Shown piece after piece: positions 22,937-33,506 of a stretch of 64,000 nucleotides of DNA (its first letter is position 1; every line of letters begins with the position of its first letter). The notes under the pieces are model-generated. The model did not search any database and was not told the origin of the DNA. It saw only the letters and a program-made list of their open reading frames with translations. Made by a program: the position numbers and the translations under genes. Source of the DNA: Avena insularis (lineage: Eukaryota > Streptophyta > Magnoliopsida > Poales > Poaceae); NCBI GenBank assembly GCA_023614405.1, contig CM042688.1, positions 441,678,028-441,742,027 on the forward strand. The letters are read 5' to 3'.

Positions 22937-25900
22937 ATGGTCCTCACGATGAGCGAAGGTCGAATTTCTAGGTACAAGAAAGGCGCGAAGGAGGACATGA
23001 TTCTGAACAACAAGACCATGATAAAATGTCCATGTCGAACATGCAAACTGCAGCGCTGGATCGACCCTAAATCTGGACAATTGGAGGGTCACCTGCTCAG
23101 GCGCGGTTTCATGGGAGACCTCAATGAGGCGCCGGCAGGACATGTTGGTGGTCACGAAGACGTGGGCGGGCAAGAAGACGAAGAGTCTACCGGGCATGAT
23201 CATCATGACGAAGGAGATGCCAGCGGGCATGATCATCATGACGAAGGAGATGACGGCGGGCATGATCAACATGGAGAAGGAGATGGCAACGGGCATGATC
23301 ATGATCATGAAGAAGGAGAAGACGCGAACACACAGACGCTGCTAACTTCGGTCTTGCAGGACCCTCATGTTCAAGAACTGCTCCTCAAGGAGACGAGCAA
23401 CGACAAAGCTGCAGCCAGAGAGAAAGCCAAGCTAGCCCAAATGGAGGTAGATGGGATGACTACATTGTATCCTGGGTGTCGCCCCGAGCATACACGTTTG
23501 AGTGTAACGCTCAAGGCTCTAGAGATGAAGGCTGAACACAAATGGACCGATGTGAGCTTCAACACGAACATGGAATACTGGCACGACTGACTTCCTAAGG
23601 GGAACACATTGCCAACAAGTATCGAGGAGGCCAAGAAAATCGTGTGCCCTCTCGACCTACCACACATTAAATATCACGCATGCATCAATGATTGCGCACT
23701 TTATCGGAACGAGTATGCGGATAGAACCACATGTCCGGTGTCTGGCCAAGGACGGTACAAGAGAGGGAACAAGAAAGTTCCTCGAAAAGTGGTATGGTAC
23801 TTTCCTATCACCCCTCGTCTGCAGCGATATTTCGTAGATCCTAAGGAAGCAAAGCTCATGCAATGGCACGCGGAAAGAGAGAAACCCAAAGATGATCCAG
23901 AGAAGGGCAAGATACTGACACACCCTTCAGACACTAGCTAGTGGAATGCATTAGACATCGAGTTCGAAGAGTTCGGAAGCAATGCAAGGAACGTCAGGCT
24001 GGGTATGAGCACCGATGGACTCAATCCTTTTGGAAACCAGAGTAGCACGCATAGCACCTGGCCCGTGTTTGTATGGCCATACAACCTCCCCCCATGGCTA
24101 TGCACGAAGCAAAGGTATGTACACATGAGCATTCTTATTCAGGGGCCAAAACAACCAGGTATCGATATGCATCTGTATCTTGGGCTATTGAGAGAGGACT
24201 TAGCCCGTACGTGGGACGCCTACACTAAAGAATATTTCCATCTTAGAGCCGCGTTGCTCACGGCCATGCAAGACTATCTTGGTTACACATATGTATCGGC
24301 CCAGGTGAACCACAGACACAATGCATGCGTCAAGTGCATGGATGAGACACCGCATCTCCAGCTACCAAGGGATCCCGGGTCTTCAAAAACCGTGTTCCAA
24401 GGTACTCGAAAGTGGCTCCGCATGGATCACCCGTGGAGAAAACGTGGTGACCTGTTCAATGGTAAGGACGAGCTCGAAAGAGCCCCGCGTCCGAGGAGCG
24501 GCGAAGAAATCGAGGAGCTTTTGAATAATTGGGTAGATTGCCTCGCTGGAAAAAAACGACCGAGGACAAAGCCGCTGCTGGGTGTATGGAAAGAAAGGTC
24601 TGTTTTCTGGGACCTGCCGTATTGGAAGGTCCTTCACACTCCCCATAGCCTCGATGTAATGCACATCACGAAGAACATTACCGAGAGTCTGCTTGGCACT
24701 CTACTGAACATGTCGGAGAGGAGCAAGGATGGGCTGAAAGCAAGAAAGGACCTTAAATTGCTTGGCATAAAGAAAGATCTTCAGTACCCTGATAGTGATG
24801 ATGATCATCATCATCATCAGGAAGGGACTCAAGGTCGCCGCAAAAGAGTTAAGAAGAATGAGGTGGTGCTTCGCGCTGCCTGCTTCACTCTGAGTCTGGA
24901 GGAGCTCGAGCAGTTTTTCAGGTGCCTCTTAGGAGTGAAAGTTCCTCACGGTTACTCGGGGAAGATAAGCAGATATCTGGACGTGGAGAAGAAGATGTTC
25001 ATCGGTATGAAGTCTCACGACTGTCACGCGCTGATGACGCAGATACTCCCCATTGCGATCCGTGGGATAATGGACGAGCATGTCCGTGAGACGTTGTTTG
25101 GCCTCTGTAACTTTTTCGACGTCATATCTAGGAAGTCGATCGGTGTGAAGCAGCTCGATAGGCTACAGGAAGAGATCGTGATGATACTATGCGAGCTTGA
25201 GATTTACTTCCCGCCCGCATTCTTCGACATCATGGTGCATCTGCTTGTACATGTCGTGGACGACATCATCCATCTCGGGCCGACATTCCTGCACAACATG
25301 ATGCCGTTTGAAAGGCTAAACAGTGTCATCAAAGGATTCGTTCGCAACAGGTCTCGTCCAGATGGAAGCATAGCCAAGGGCTTTCTGATCTACGAGTGCA
25401 TCTCCTTCGCGAATTATCTAACCACCGAGAACGAGGATGTTGGAATACCCACAAAGAAGCACCTCGGCAGGCTCGGTGGATATGGTCACCGCGAGGGCTG
25501 CCGCTCACTACATGTCGGCATTGATGGTCGACGCACTGATTTTGAAAGGGCACACCGAGTCACGCTACAACACATTTAAGTGGTCGACCCTTGGGTCGAA
25601 GAGCACAGAAGCTTAATCAAGCAGGAGTACGTCGACCAGGGCCGGCCGAGGAAGAAGGGAGACGTAACTAGAGAGCACAACTCCAGCTTCACAGGTTGGT
25701 TCAAGAAAAGGCAACTCGACAATCCCCCATAGACGCCTTCTACGGAAGATCAAAAACTCATATTCTCCTTATCGCAGGGCCCAGGGTACAACCTAAGGAC
25801 CTATCAGTCATACGACATAAGCGATTCTGATTCTACCGAGGAAAAGGACAAGAATAGTGAATATCAAAACTCAGGAGTAACTATGTTATCCTTTGCTGAT

Positions 25901-26377
25901 GACGAGACTACTGTGATGGAAAGATTCTACGGAAGTATCGAGGAGATATGGGAGCTCGTTTACTGTGGAGAGATCGTACCGATGTTTCGTGTTAGATGGG
26001 CCAAGAACGTGGAAAAACAAGGACGCTATTTCACCACAACGGTTATACCAGATGCCAAATCAACAAAGAACGCCTCCGCAAAAAATGAGCCTTGGGTACT
26101 TGCTAGCCAAGTTGATCAATGATTTTTTATTACCGACCCGTCAAAGCCTAACCGTGTTGTAGTTAGGAGGGGCAAGAGGAGCATCATCGGAATGGAAGGA
26201 GCCGCCAACGACCAAAACTTCGACAAAAACGGCGACCCAAAGATCGAAGAGGAATTCGACAAGTACTTCGGCATGCCTACTACTACTAAAGTAAGAAGGA
26301 AGACCACACTGCCTAAAGTATTCAACCACGACGAAAAAGGGCAAGAAGATTGTGAAGAGACACTAGCAAATGTGTGA
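22937..26377 (+). pseudogene. TNP2-type CACTA transposase, one frame with five stop codons
   Basis: Catalytic DDE-type transposase of the En/Spm superfamily, which would cut and join the element ends in the nucleus. The frame is open from an ATG at 22937 (a second ATG at 22949) to 26377, with in-frame stops at 23588 (TGA), 23939 (TAG), 25577 (TAA), 25730 (TAG) and 26120 (TGA) and no frameshift. Domains in order: transposase-associated N-terminus with CPCRTCKLQRW (about 23030-23110); an Asp/His-rich repeat linker (23192-23320); the Transposase_21 core with STDGLNPFG, VWPYNLPPWLC (24005-24130) and LPYWKVLHTPHSLDVMHI (about 24614-24667); a DUF4218-like part with KSHDCHALM and MPFERLNSVIKGFVRNR (about 25009-25350); and a DUF4216-like C-terminus with FYGSIEEIWELVYCG (about 25926-25970). 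The longest intact piece is 24005-25579. It is not functional as it stands. Confidence 0.9.
23192..23323 (+). repeat. 33-bp coding tandem repeat (Gly-His-Asp-rich) in TNP2
   Basis: Four units begin GGGCATGATCA at 23192, 23225, 23258 and 23291. Each encodes about 11 residues of the type GHDHHDEGDAS and forms a linker between the N-terminal domain and the core. Confidence 0.85.
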
Positions 26378-26602
26378 CTTTTTGGTGTATTAATTCGTGT
26401 GGGTATAATGGGATATTAGTGTGGGTATTAGTTAGAGACTAAAACATATAATGTGATATTCGACAAATTCACATTTATGTGTGACAAGCACACACACACA
26501 TATAATATATATATATATGATTCGGGAGGGTTTTTTGAATAAATATGCATGTGTATGTGCTTGGTTTTAAATATATTTGTAACATATCATTTTTAAATAA
26601 AG

Positions 26603-26684
26603 AAAAAAAATTAAACCAACCAGGATTTGAACCTGGCTGCCACAGGTCTCTGAATATGCATCATAACCACTAGGCTAGTGTGTG
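26603..26684 (-). other. tRNA-like Pol III unit or tRNA pseudogene (antisense)
   Basis: On the minus strand, TAGCCTAGTGG (26667-26677) matches the A box and GGTTCAAATCC (26623-26633) matches the B box. They are 33 bp apart, and a run of eight T (26603-26610) follows the body by about two bases. The T-arm is perfect: CCAGG, a 7-nt loop and CCTGG. The 7-nt acceptor arms pair poorly (about 3 of 7) and no clear anticodon stem is seen, so it is not a functional tRNA. It may be tRNA-derived or an independent Pol III promoter. Confidence 0.55.
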
Positions 26685-26717
26685 TTTGCTATCCAAGTAC
26701 AGCCTCGCGCTGTTTAT

Positions 26718-26829
26718 TTGGCTAAGTGCCTAGGTTCTGTGGCGCATTACTCCGAAATGCGCCACAGAAGTTTTAGCTTCTGTGGTGCATTTCGGAGTAA
26801 TGCGCCACAGAACCTTGGTACTTAGCCAA
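26718..26829. repeat. 112-bp palindrome built from the CACTA subterminal motif
   Basis: Arms 26718-26770 and 26777-26829 (53 bp each, 50 matching) surround the 6-bp spacer TTTTAG. Each arm contains two opposed subterminal motifs (GTGGCGCAT/ATGCGCCAC) plus TTGGCTAAGT. Its central position, away from both ends, is unexpected for this motif. Confidence 0.85.
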
Positions 26830-28504
26830 AACGGCTTTCCACTTCTCCTTTTCCCCTTCCACTTTCTTTTCCCCAATCTATCTCGCCCGCCTCCGCCGGA
26901 TCCCGCCCCCATTGTGTCTCTGTTGTCGCAAACCCTAGCAGAGGAGGAGCCGCCGGAGCCCTAGCAGAGGAGGAGCCGTCGTAGGAGGAGTCACCGCGCC
27001 GGAGCCCGCCATCCTCGTTGCCGAAGCCCTAGCCACCGCTGTGCCGGAGCCCTAGTAGCCCGTGGAGGAGGAGTCGCCACGCCGGAGCCCGCCACCCTCG
27101 TCGTCGTCGACCACCGCAGCCGTAGCACCAGAGGACGGTTCGTCCCTCCCACCCCCCACCCCCTCTGATGCTCTCCTGCAACTCAGCCCCTGCTACGTCC
27201 CTGTGCTGAAGCTGGTGGCGGTTAACCATGGCTTTCTGCACTTGCATTTGATGGCCATCCAGTAGCCCAACATTGTTCCTCTTTGCTCGTTATTGGTTTG
27301 AATACTTGCATTTATGCTTTCTGGATCGCATATAAATCATATGCTACCAGTATATGTGTGATATTGGTCAAACTAACACTTGTTTAGGTTTTTTGAACAA
27401 CATTCTGGAATGATGTTCCTATGGTGCCCTCAGTACTAGGGTATGCATAGTAGTGACTTAAGAAATAACCTAAAATCCAAATATCATGCCCAAGAAATTC
27501 ATAAAACCTTCAGGTAAGAAATTTAGGAATTCATAAAAGCTTTAGTTAAAATGAATAATTTTGAGATATGTTGAGCATTTTGTTTAGACTTCAATTGAGG
27601 TACCACAAGTGCAGTCTAAGGTTCTTTATTTTGGAATCTGTTAGATTTAGGTCATCCAAATTGAGGTATTTCTAGTGATTAAGTACTAGTAGTTGAATCG
27701 TGCTCATCTATTTTGACTTCATAGATCGTACATGTGTTGTGAGACATGTTTGGATTCAAACCATTGGTTTGAATTCATCTGTTGTGTATTGAACTACATA
27801 GTTGATTTTGTGCTACTATCTACTTGCTATCAATTTTGGCACAATAATTTGTACTGTGGGATATTCTAGAATTTTTCTGCATATACTCTAGTTTAGTTCT
27901 AGGGGAATACTTGATAGTGTCGATGTTGTTAACTTGACAGTACACACTATGTTTCTATTGGTAGTGAGATGTGTAGGTTATTTTCTATGTGTCCATAATC
28001 TGCCTAGTACACACTATGTTGCTACTGGCAGTGGGATTTTCTATAAATTCTATTGCTTGATGATGTCTGTGTGCAAGGTGATGTCATCAACCTTGATGAA
28101 GTTTTGGGCCAGTAGATATTCCACAAATTTTCTATAACTGTGCAAGGTGTATAACAAATTTTCTCCCTGTCTTGGCTGTGCAAGGTGATGTGTGTGTACT
28201 ATAACTTGATATCCTGTGTTTGCGCGCGAGAAGAAGAGAGCCTATGTGTGTACTATAACTGCTACTCAGTTTTCATTCAATAGAAGCACAAGTATACTAT
28301 ATCTGTTATTCAAACCAAGTATACTTGCATTTGATGGCCATCCAGCAGCCCATCCAGTATAATAGATACATGATGGACTGGTACTATATCTGTTATATAT
28401 ATACCGTGCATGTGGATGATGGATATGATGGATGCTGGGGTCAATGCATGGGGCTGTCAATATGGGGATGGGGTGTTTTGTCTTGCAGGGATTTCATTTG
28501 AGTT

Positions 28505-28598
28505 GCCCATTTCTCCCGAAGTGTCGATTCACTTCCGTTTCAGTTGAGAAATGGGCACTCCTAGGTCAAAAAATTAGCAAAGGTCATGCCGAATTTTT
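28505..28598 (+). promoter_or_regulatory. Hairpin plus conserved 20-mer upstream of the second CACTA gene
   Basis: GCCCATTTCTC (28505-28515) and GAGAAATGGGC (28546-28556) form a perfect 11-bp stem, with an inner 6-bp stem GAAGTG/CACTTC. The 20-mer AAAGGTCATGCCGAATTTTT follows at 28579-28598, identical to 22837-22856. Stem sequences differ from the TNP2 leader, but the loop (CGATTCACTTCC against TGATTCATTTCC) and the downstream 20-mer correspond. Confidence 0.6.
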
Positions 28599-28650
28599 GG
28601 GCCGAGATTTGTGCTAACTTTTTGCCTCTTTTAAATAGAGTAGTGCAAAC

Positions 28651-31600
28651 ATGTCGGGCAACAAGGAGTCTGGCCCTTCTAAGCACATGATCAGCGTCGC
28701 AGAACAAGCTAGAAAGGCTAACCAGTCATTCTGGCAGGGGCCCCAACAGGAGGAGGAGGAGGAGGCGATGAGGATGACACCACCACCGGAGGAGGAGGCG
28801 ACCGTCGCCAGAGCTGGTGGGGCCAATGAGGGCGGAGATCCTGATTATGAGGGGGACGAAGACGAATACGATGGAACTAGTGAAGGCGGCGGCAAAGAGG
28901 ATGACACCACCGATGGCGGCGCCAGCACCGATGGCGGCAAGCGCACGGATGGCGGTAGCGGCAACCCGGCCGCTTCTCAAAAGAATAAGAAGAAGGAACA
29001 GAAGGAGCGGAAGGTGCCAGTGCTCGCCACCGATGAGTTCACTGAGGTCACAGAAAGTGGCCTACCCATTGCGCCATAGGCGATTGCTAAAGGGTACGGC
29101 CTGCGACTCGGGTGCATCGTCCGGGAAAGCATGTCGATCAACACGAAGTACATCAGACATGCTGACCATGCAGCTTTAGTCGATAACCTCCTTAAGAAGC
29201 TTCACAAGCGATATAGATTCCCAGAGCAGTTTAGAAACCTCGAGAGAAAGAACCTGGTGAACAAACTAGCCCTCACAAAGATGAGCAATGCCTTGAGCAG
29301 CTAGAATACCCGGGTGAAGAATAGCATTGACAAAGGTGAAAGTTGGGAGGTTATTAGTAAGAAAAATCCGATGCTCGACAAAGAGGAGTTTAGGATATTC
29401 AAGGCGGATATAGCTATCGCTGACTCTATAAAATGGACTCAATGGGGAAGGAGTGTGCGGAAACAGAACATAGGTAACCACCACCTTGGAAGCGGCGGTT
29501 ACACGGGAAACAGGCCATTTGGGACAAGGAGGACGCCGAGCTTGAACGCCTTGGTAAAGACAACCCTTGGCTTAAAATCACGGACTTGCAGCTTAGGCAA
29601 TTTGTTCGGGCCCACTACTACCTGGACAAGGAAACAGGGGAGTTCATCACCGACGATCCGGAGGTGAAGGACATCGAGAAGAATCTGGTAAGGATTTTAT
29701 CGCCGATCTCAAGTCTATTGTGTTCTATTAAGATAATGAAGCCAAGAATCTAAATGGGTTCACCTTTCCTTGTCTCTGTAGGAGGATGAACTGAACGCTA
29801 CTGCCACAGAGTCGTCCTAGGATTCGACGGAGCCGTGGGACACGGTTTTCAACAGGGTGACCAATGCTTACAAGAAAAGGGACAAGGGGTTGCCGCCGTC
29901 CTCAGCTGGCCATGTGTCCGTCTTCGGTACGAGCTTGAAGTTCAAGGAGTTCTACAAAGAGGACGCCAAGAAAAGAAGGGACAGGAAGAACCAGGATAAA
30001 GCCGTTGTTGCAGAGCTGAAGATGAAGGTGCAGACACTGGAGGAGAAGGCGGTGGACCAGAAAACGGTGGACAAGTTAGTGGAAGAGAAGCTCCGCTCGA
30101 TGATCCCCCTTGAGTTTTTCGAGGGGCTTACTGCTTGGAATGTGGGAGGTCGACAGGGGCCGATACATCTGCCTAGCTTAAGCGGCAGCAACTCGGGCAT
30201 CAATGTTACCGTGTCGCCGGACCTGGTGACCCTGCCGGCCGTCAACGTCGGGACTCAGCCGCTTGTTTTGGTCACACCGACGCCCCCTCCCGCCAAAGAT
30301 ACCAATAAGGCGCAGCCGACAGCGGTGGTGCTTCGTGAGGCACCCGAGCGGGAGATTGCAGATGATGTTAGGCCGGCCGCCGGCATCGGCCGTGTGTCTA
30401 CATTAGCCGAGATCCACGCCATCACCAAGGTAACTAATTAGTTAGTGCACGTCATCTCCTTTATGCCTTTGATGCATGACTGTTGCCATCTCATGACGCC
30501 CAACAACATGTTTTTGCCTCAGGACACTTCTTACGTACTCCTGCTTAAAGATGTCGGCGGTGAGTTGAAGGATGTTGCCAAGGGCACTCTTATACAACTG
30601 GCGAGCCACACGATGCACAACAATCCAATGGATGGTGACGTGATGACGGTCAGGTTGGCTCGGGTGTTGCCAGGGTGCGACGACATGGACCCCGCCTTTC
30701 AACCTTAGGGAGCCGACGAACACAAGACCCTTGGGGAATGCTACAACTGGCCCTTGACATGGCCGAAGACCCAGATTCGTCTTGCAGGAGGGAGCACCGG
30801 CGCCACCTCTCGACCGATCATCGCCCGGCCACCACCTCGGAAGCCAGTAGCCCCCATTGTCGCCACCACCAGCTGTCACCATCAACTCTTGGCAGCGTGT
30901 GCACCGCCACATGGCAAAGACGTTGTGCCACAACCGCCGTTGCCCCTGCTACCACCACCACATGATGGCACCCATGAAGATGATGATGAATTGGTCAAAA
31001 CACCGGCGCCGCCAAAGGATTGTATATGCCTTCTGTGGATGAAGAACCCTTCGCAGCTCGCGGCGACCATCAAGCTGGTCGGCCCAATACATGCACGCAG
31101 CGCCTGGTCTTCCATGGTCTTTCTCAAGAGACACCTCCGTCCGCCGATCCACCACAAGAGAAACCGGGATTGGTTTTCATCCCCAACACACTCCGAAAGG
31201 CGACTAGTGAGCAGATGGCAGTGGCTGACACTGTTGTGAAGAAGAAGCACTACAGGAAGAGAGGTAATAATAATAATAAGGGTGCGAGCCAGCCTCTTCC
31301 GAAGAGGATCCGGGTCGGGGCCGTCAGTACCATCCACACAATTTGGCTTGCCTCGAGTGCATGTAGCTGGTGATCCGATATTGACTCCGGATATGATCCA
31401 CATTGAGGTTGGAGCCATGTTAACTTTGCACGAGGGTGTCAAGACACTAGAGGCCCTCCTTCTTAAAGACGAAGATCCAAATTACCCGGTTTTCATGGCC
31501 AAGGTGCCATTGGACGTGGGCTTCATCGATGAACCCCCCGCGGATATAATCATCATAGCGTTCGAGGACATATTCAAGCTGTTTCTCACGAAACGGCTGG

Positions 31601-32493
31601 ACTATAACTTGGTCCGCCTATACGCGCTCAATCTGGCACTCACGATCAAGAGAGAAAGTACCCCGGAAATCGTGATAGTGGATCCCTACTACATGCGGGA
31701 CAACTAGTTGGTCGAAGGATCAGAGACACGGACCAAGGCAACGGCGTACCTCGAGAAGTTCATGGTGGACAACAAGAGGAAGGGCACACTTCTTTTGCCT
31801 TTCTTTCCCGAGTAAGTACACACACTCGCTCATCGCCACCGTAACTTATGCATTTCTTATAGATTTCTTCCTTTGCTCTTTTTCCAACATTCCGTTCCAA
31901 TTGTGTTACGCAGAGATAGATACTGCACACTCATCGTCCTTGTCCCGAGGTATTCGCTAGCCACGTATTTCGACTCGGGGAGTTTGACGAAGAAGAAAGA
32001 CTACACCAGAATAAGGGGTGTTCTCAATGAGGCTCTCGAGGGCTACACCAAGAAGGGATGCACCTTCGTAGATAAGGGGGAATGTATCAAGGATGGCAAA
32101 CACGTGTTCAAGCACGTGCTCGACTTCCCCTGCGTCAAGCAGTCGACTACTGGTGCCAAGGAGGACTTCTACGTCCTCCGTCACCTTAAAGGCTATGTTC
32201 GGGATTGCCATAACCTAACGCTGCCATCTAGTCTCCGAGGATGGGCCGAAACTTCGGCGAAAATCGACGATGCTGATCTTAGAGAAGACTTCCATCACAT
32301 TCAGATGAAGTTGTCGCAAATCATCATTGAAGATGTCAACACAAGGGGTGGTGCCCTACAACAAGCCAGAGGGTTGAGTAAGAGGGAGATCGAAGAACGC
32401 CTCCGTAAGCAGGGTGACACAAGGACGTGGATGACGAAAGAGGGTTATCTACCGTTCCCGAAGCTGAGCGAGAAGAGGAAGTCTTCATCATGA
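28651..32493 (+). pseudogene. Second CACTA gene: Ptta/En/Spm-type protein with Ulp1-like C-terminus, broken
   Basis: Probable exons are 28651-29687, 29782-30429, 30523-31811 and 31914-32493, all with GT-AG junctions. The first part has an acidic, Gly-rich start and then the plant Ptta/En/Spm domain (LALTKMSNALSS, NIGNHHLGSGGY), followed by a coiled-coil-like lysine-rich stretch (about 29960-30090). This type of protein binds subterminal repeats. The last exons show an Ulp1-protease-like fold (LLLPFFPE then DRYCTLIVLVPRYSLATYFDSG split by the last intron). The usual catalytic His and Cys are not apparent. Breaks: stops at 29077, 29302, 29818, 30706 and 31705, one missing base near 29505, and a further frame change between about 31240 and 31280. 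The boundaries of exon 3 are the least certain. Confidence 0.75.
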
Positions 32494-32768
32494 TTGATGT
32501 GTGCCTCTAGCATGATCCAGTGTGTGTATATTCTTGATGGACGCCTGCTGTATTAGTGTGTGTGTGTCATAAACTTTACTATCTCGTGGTCGAAATGGTC
32601 ATTGTTGTTAGACTTAAACTACCTTGTGGTTGTGTTGTCGTTGAACTTATTTCTTCTATGATGATCTAACTTTTATATTCTATGAACATATATATATATA
32701 TATGGATGTGAACCCTTTATTCATTCTTTTCGTTGTATTTTTACTAATATGCCTTGTCGTCTATAGAG

Positions 32769-33011
32769 ATGGCGACGAGGTGGTATGTGGTGTACATGGG
32801 TAGGGTTCCAGGAGTCTACGAGGAGTGGGAGGATTGCCACAAACAATTGAACAAGTTTAGCGGCAACATCTACAAAGGATACGCGACTAGAGAGGATGCG
32901 ATAGCCAAGTGGAGGAACCACTTGTGGAAGAAGAACCGGATGAAGATATTGGTCGGGCTAATGCTCTTGATCACCATTATCACAGCTGTATTCTATTTGA
33001 TCCTAGTGTAG
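32769..33011 (+). CDS. 80-aa RNase H1 hybrid-binding-like domain with C-terminal membrane segment
   Basis: An intact ORF at the right end of the CACTA element, on the same strand as the transposase genes. Residues 4-50 (WYVVYMGRVPGVYEEW, then FSGNIYKGYATREDAIAKW) match the small domain shared by the RNase H1 N-terminus and caulimovirus protein VI, which binds RNA/DNA hybrids or double-stranded RNA. Conserved features seen are the WYVVY start, the GxxPGVY turn and a YKGY-EDA end. Residues 58-80 are a hydrophobic stretch preceded by basic WKKNRMK, which predicts a tail anchor. The ATG at 32769 follows a likely splice acceptor (TCTATAG, 32760-32766), so an upstream leader exon is probable. I recall similar short proteins annotated in Triticeae genomes; the role in transposition is unknown. 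Confidence 0.65.
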   Translation: MATRWYVVYMGRVPGVYEEWEDCHKQLNKFSGNIYKGYATREDAIAKWRNHLWKKNRMKILVGLMLLITIITAVFYLILV

Positions 33012-33269
33012 GCGGCGGTGGCCACTTCATATTTGTAATGTGAGATGATATGAACTTTGTATTCGGCGCTTATGTAAAAATTTGGCACTTGACACTATAT
33101 ATGTATGTCGATTGGGCTCTAAGTGTTTGTATTATATATATGTCGGTTTTCATGCATCTACTACTTGTGAAATGTATTTTATACTCATCTAGATAAATAC
33201 TGTATAAATCCTGTATAAATACCTGATTATACACCAGGAAAGTACTTTACTTTGAATATGTGTTACGCA
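33012..33269. other. 3' flank of the small CACTA ORF
   Basis: AT-rich sequence with no ORF, containing direct repeats of TGTATAAAT near 33200-33220. Probably the 3' untranslated region and terminator of the preceding gene. Confidence 0.5.
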
Positions 33270-33503
33270 ATCAGTGGCGCATATAATTATATAGTCAGTG
33301 GCGCATGGCATTTCTGTGGCGCATATACGTAAATGCGCCACAGAAGTTCTTCATATGGCGCATATGAAGAAATGCGCCACAGAAGTCTGGAACTTCTGTG
33401 GCGCATATCCATATGCGCCACAGGAAGAAGATATCAGTGGCGAGATAACAGTGGCGACTAGGATATGCGCCATAGAAGATGTATTTTCATGCGCCACAGA
33501 AGA
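33270..33503. repeat. Right subterminal repeat array of CACTA element
   Basis: GTGGCGCAT/ATGCGCCAC motif pairs at about 33295-33344, 33355-33383, 33393-33423 and 33465-33500, mirroring the left array. Confidence 0.85.
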
Positions 33504-33506
33504 GTT

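Larger units (their letters stand above)
26378..28650. other. CACTA intergenic region and leader of the second gene
   Basis: Between the TNP2 stop and the second gene. It holds an AT-rich 3' flank with a TA microsatellite (about 26504-26519), the tRNA-like unit (26603-26684), the 112-bp palindrome (26718-26829), a GC-rich block with several GAGGAGGAG runs (about 26880-27180), and AT-rich sequence with scattered short duplications such as the 22-mer at 27241 and 28324. The GC-rich block is probably promoter or 5' leader of the second gene. No ORF is supported. Confidence 0.6.

Noticed and set aside
22901..23308. Minus-strand 135-codon ORF over the TNP2 linker
   Set aside because: Antisense of the 33-bp coding repeat; the strand is opposite to all recognised domains.
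26603..26684. Functional tRNA gene
   Set aside because: The acceptor arms pair at only about 3 of 7 positions and no clear anticodon stem is present; kept only as a tRNA-like unit.
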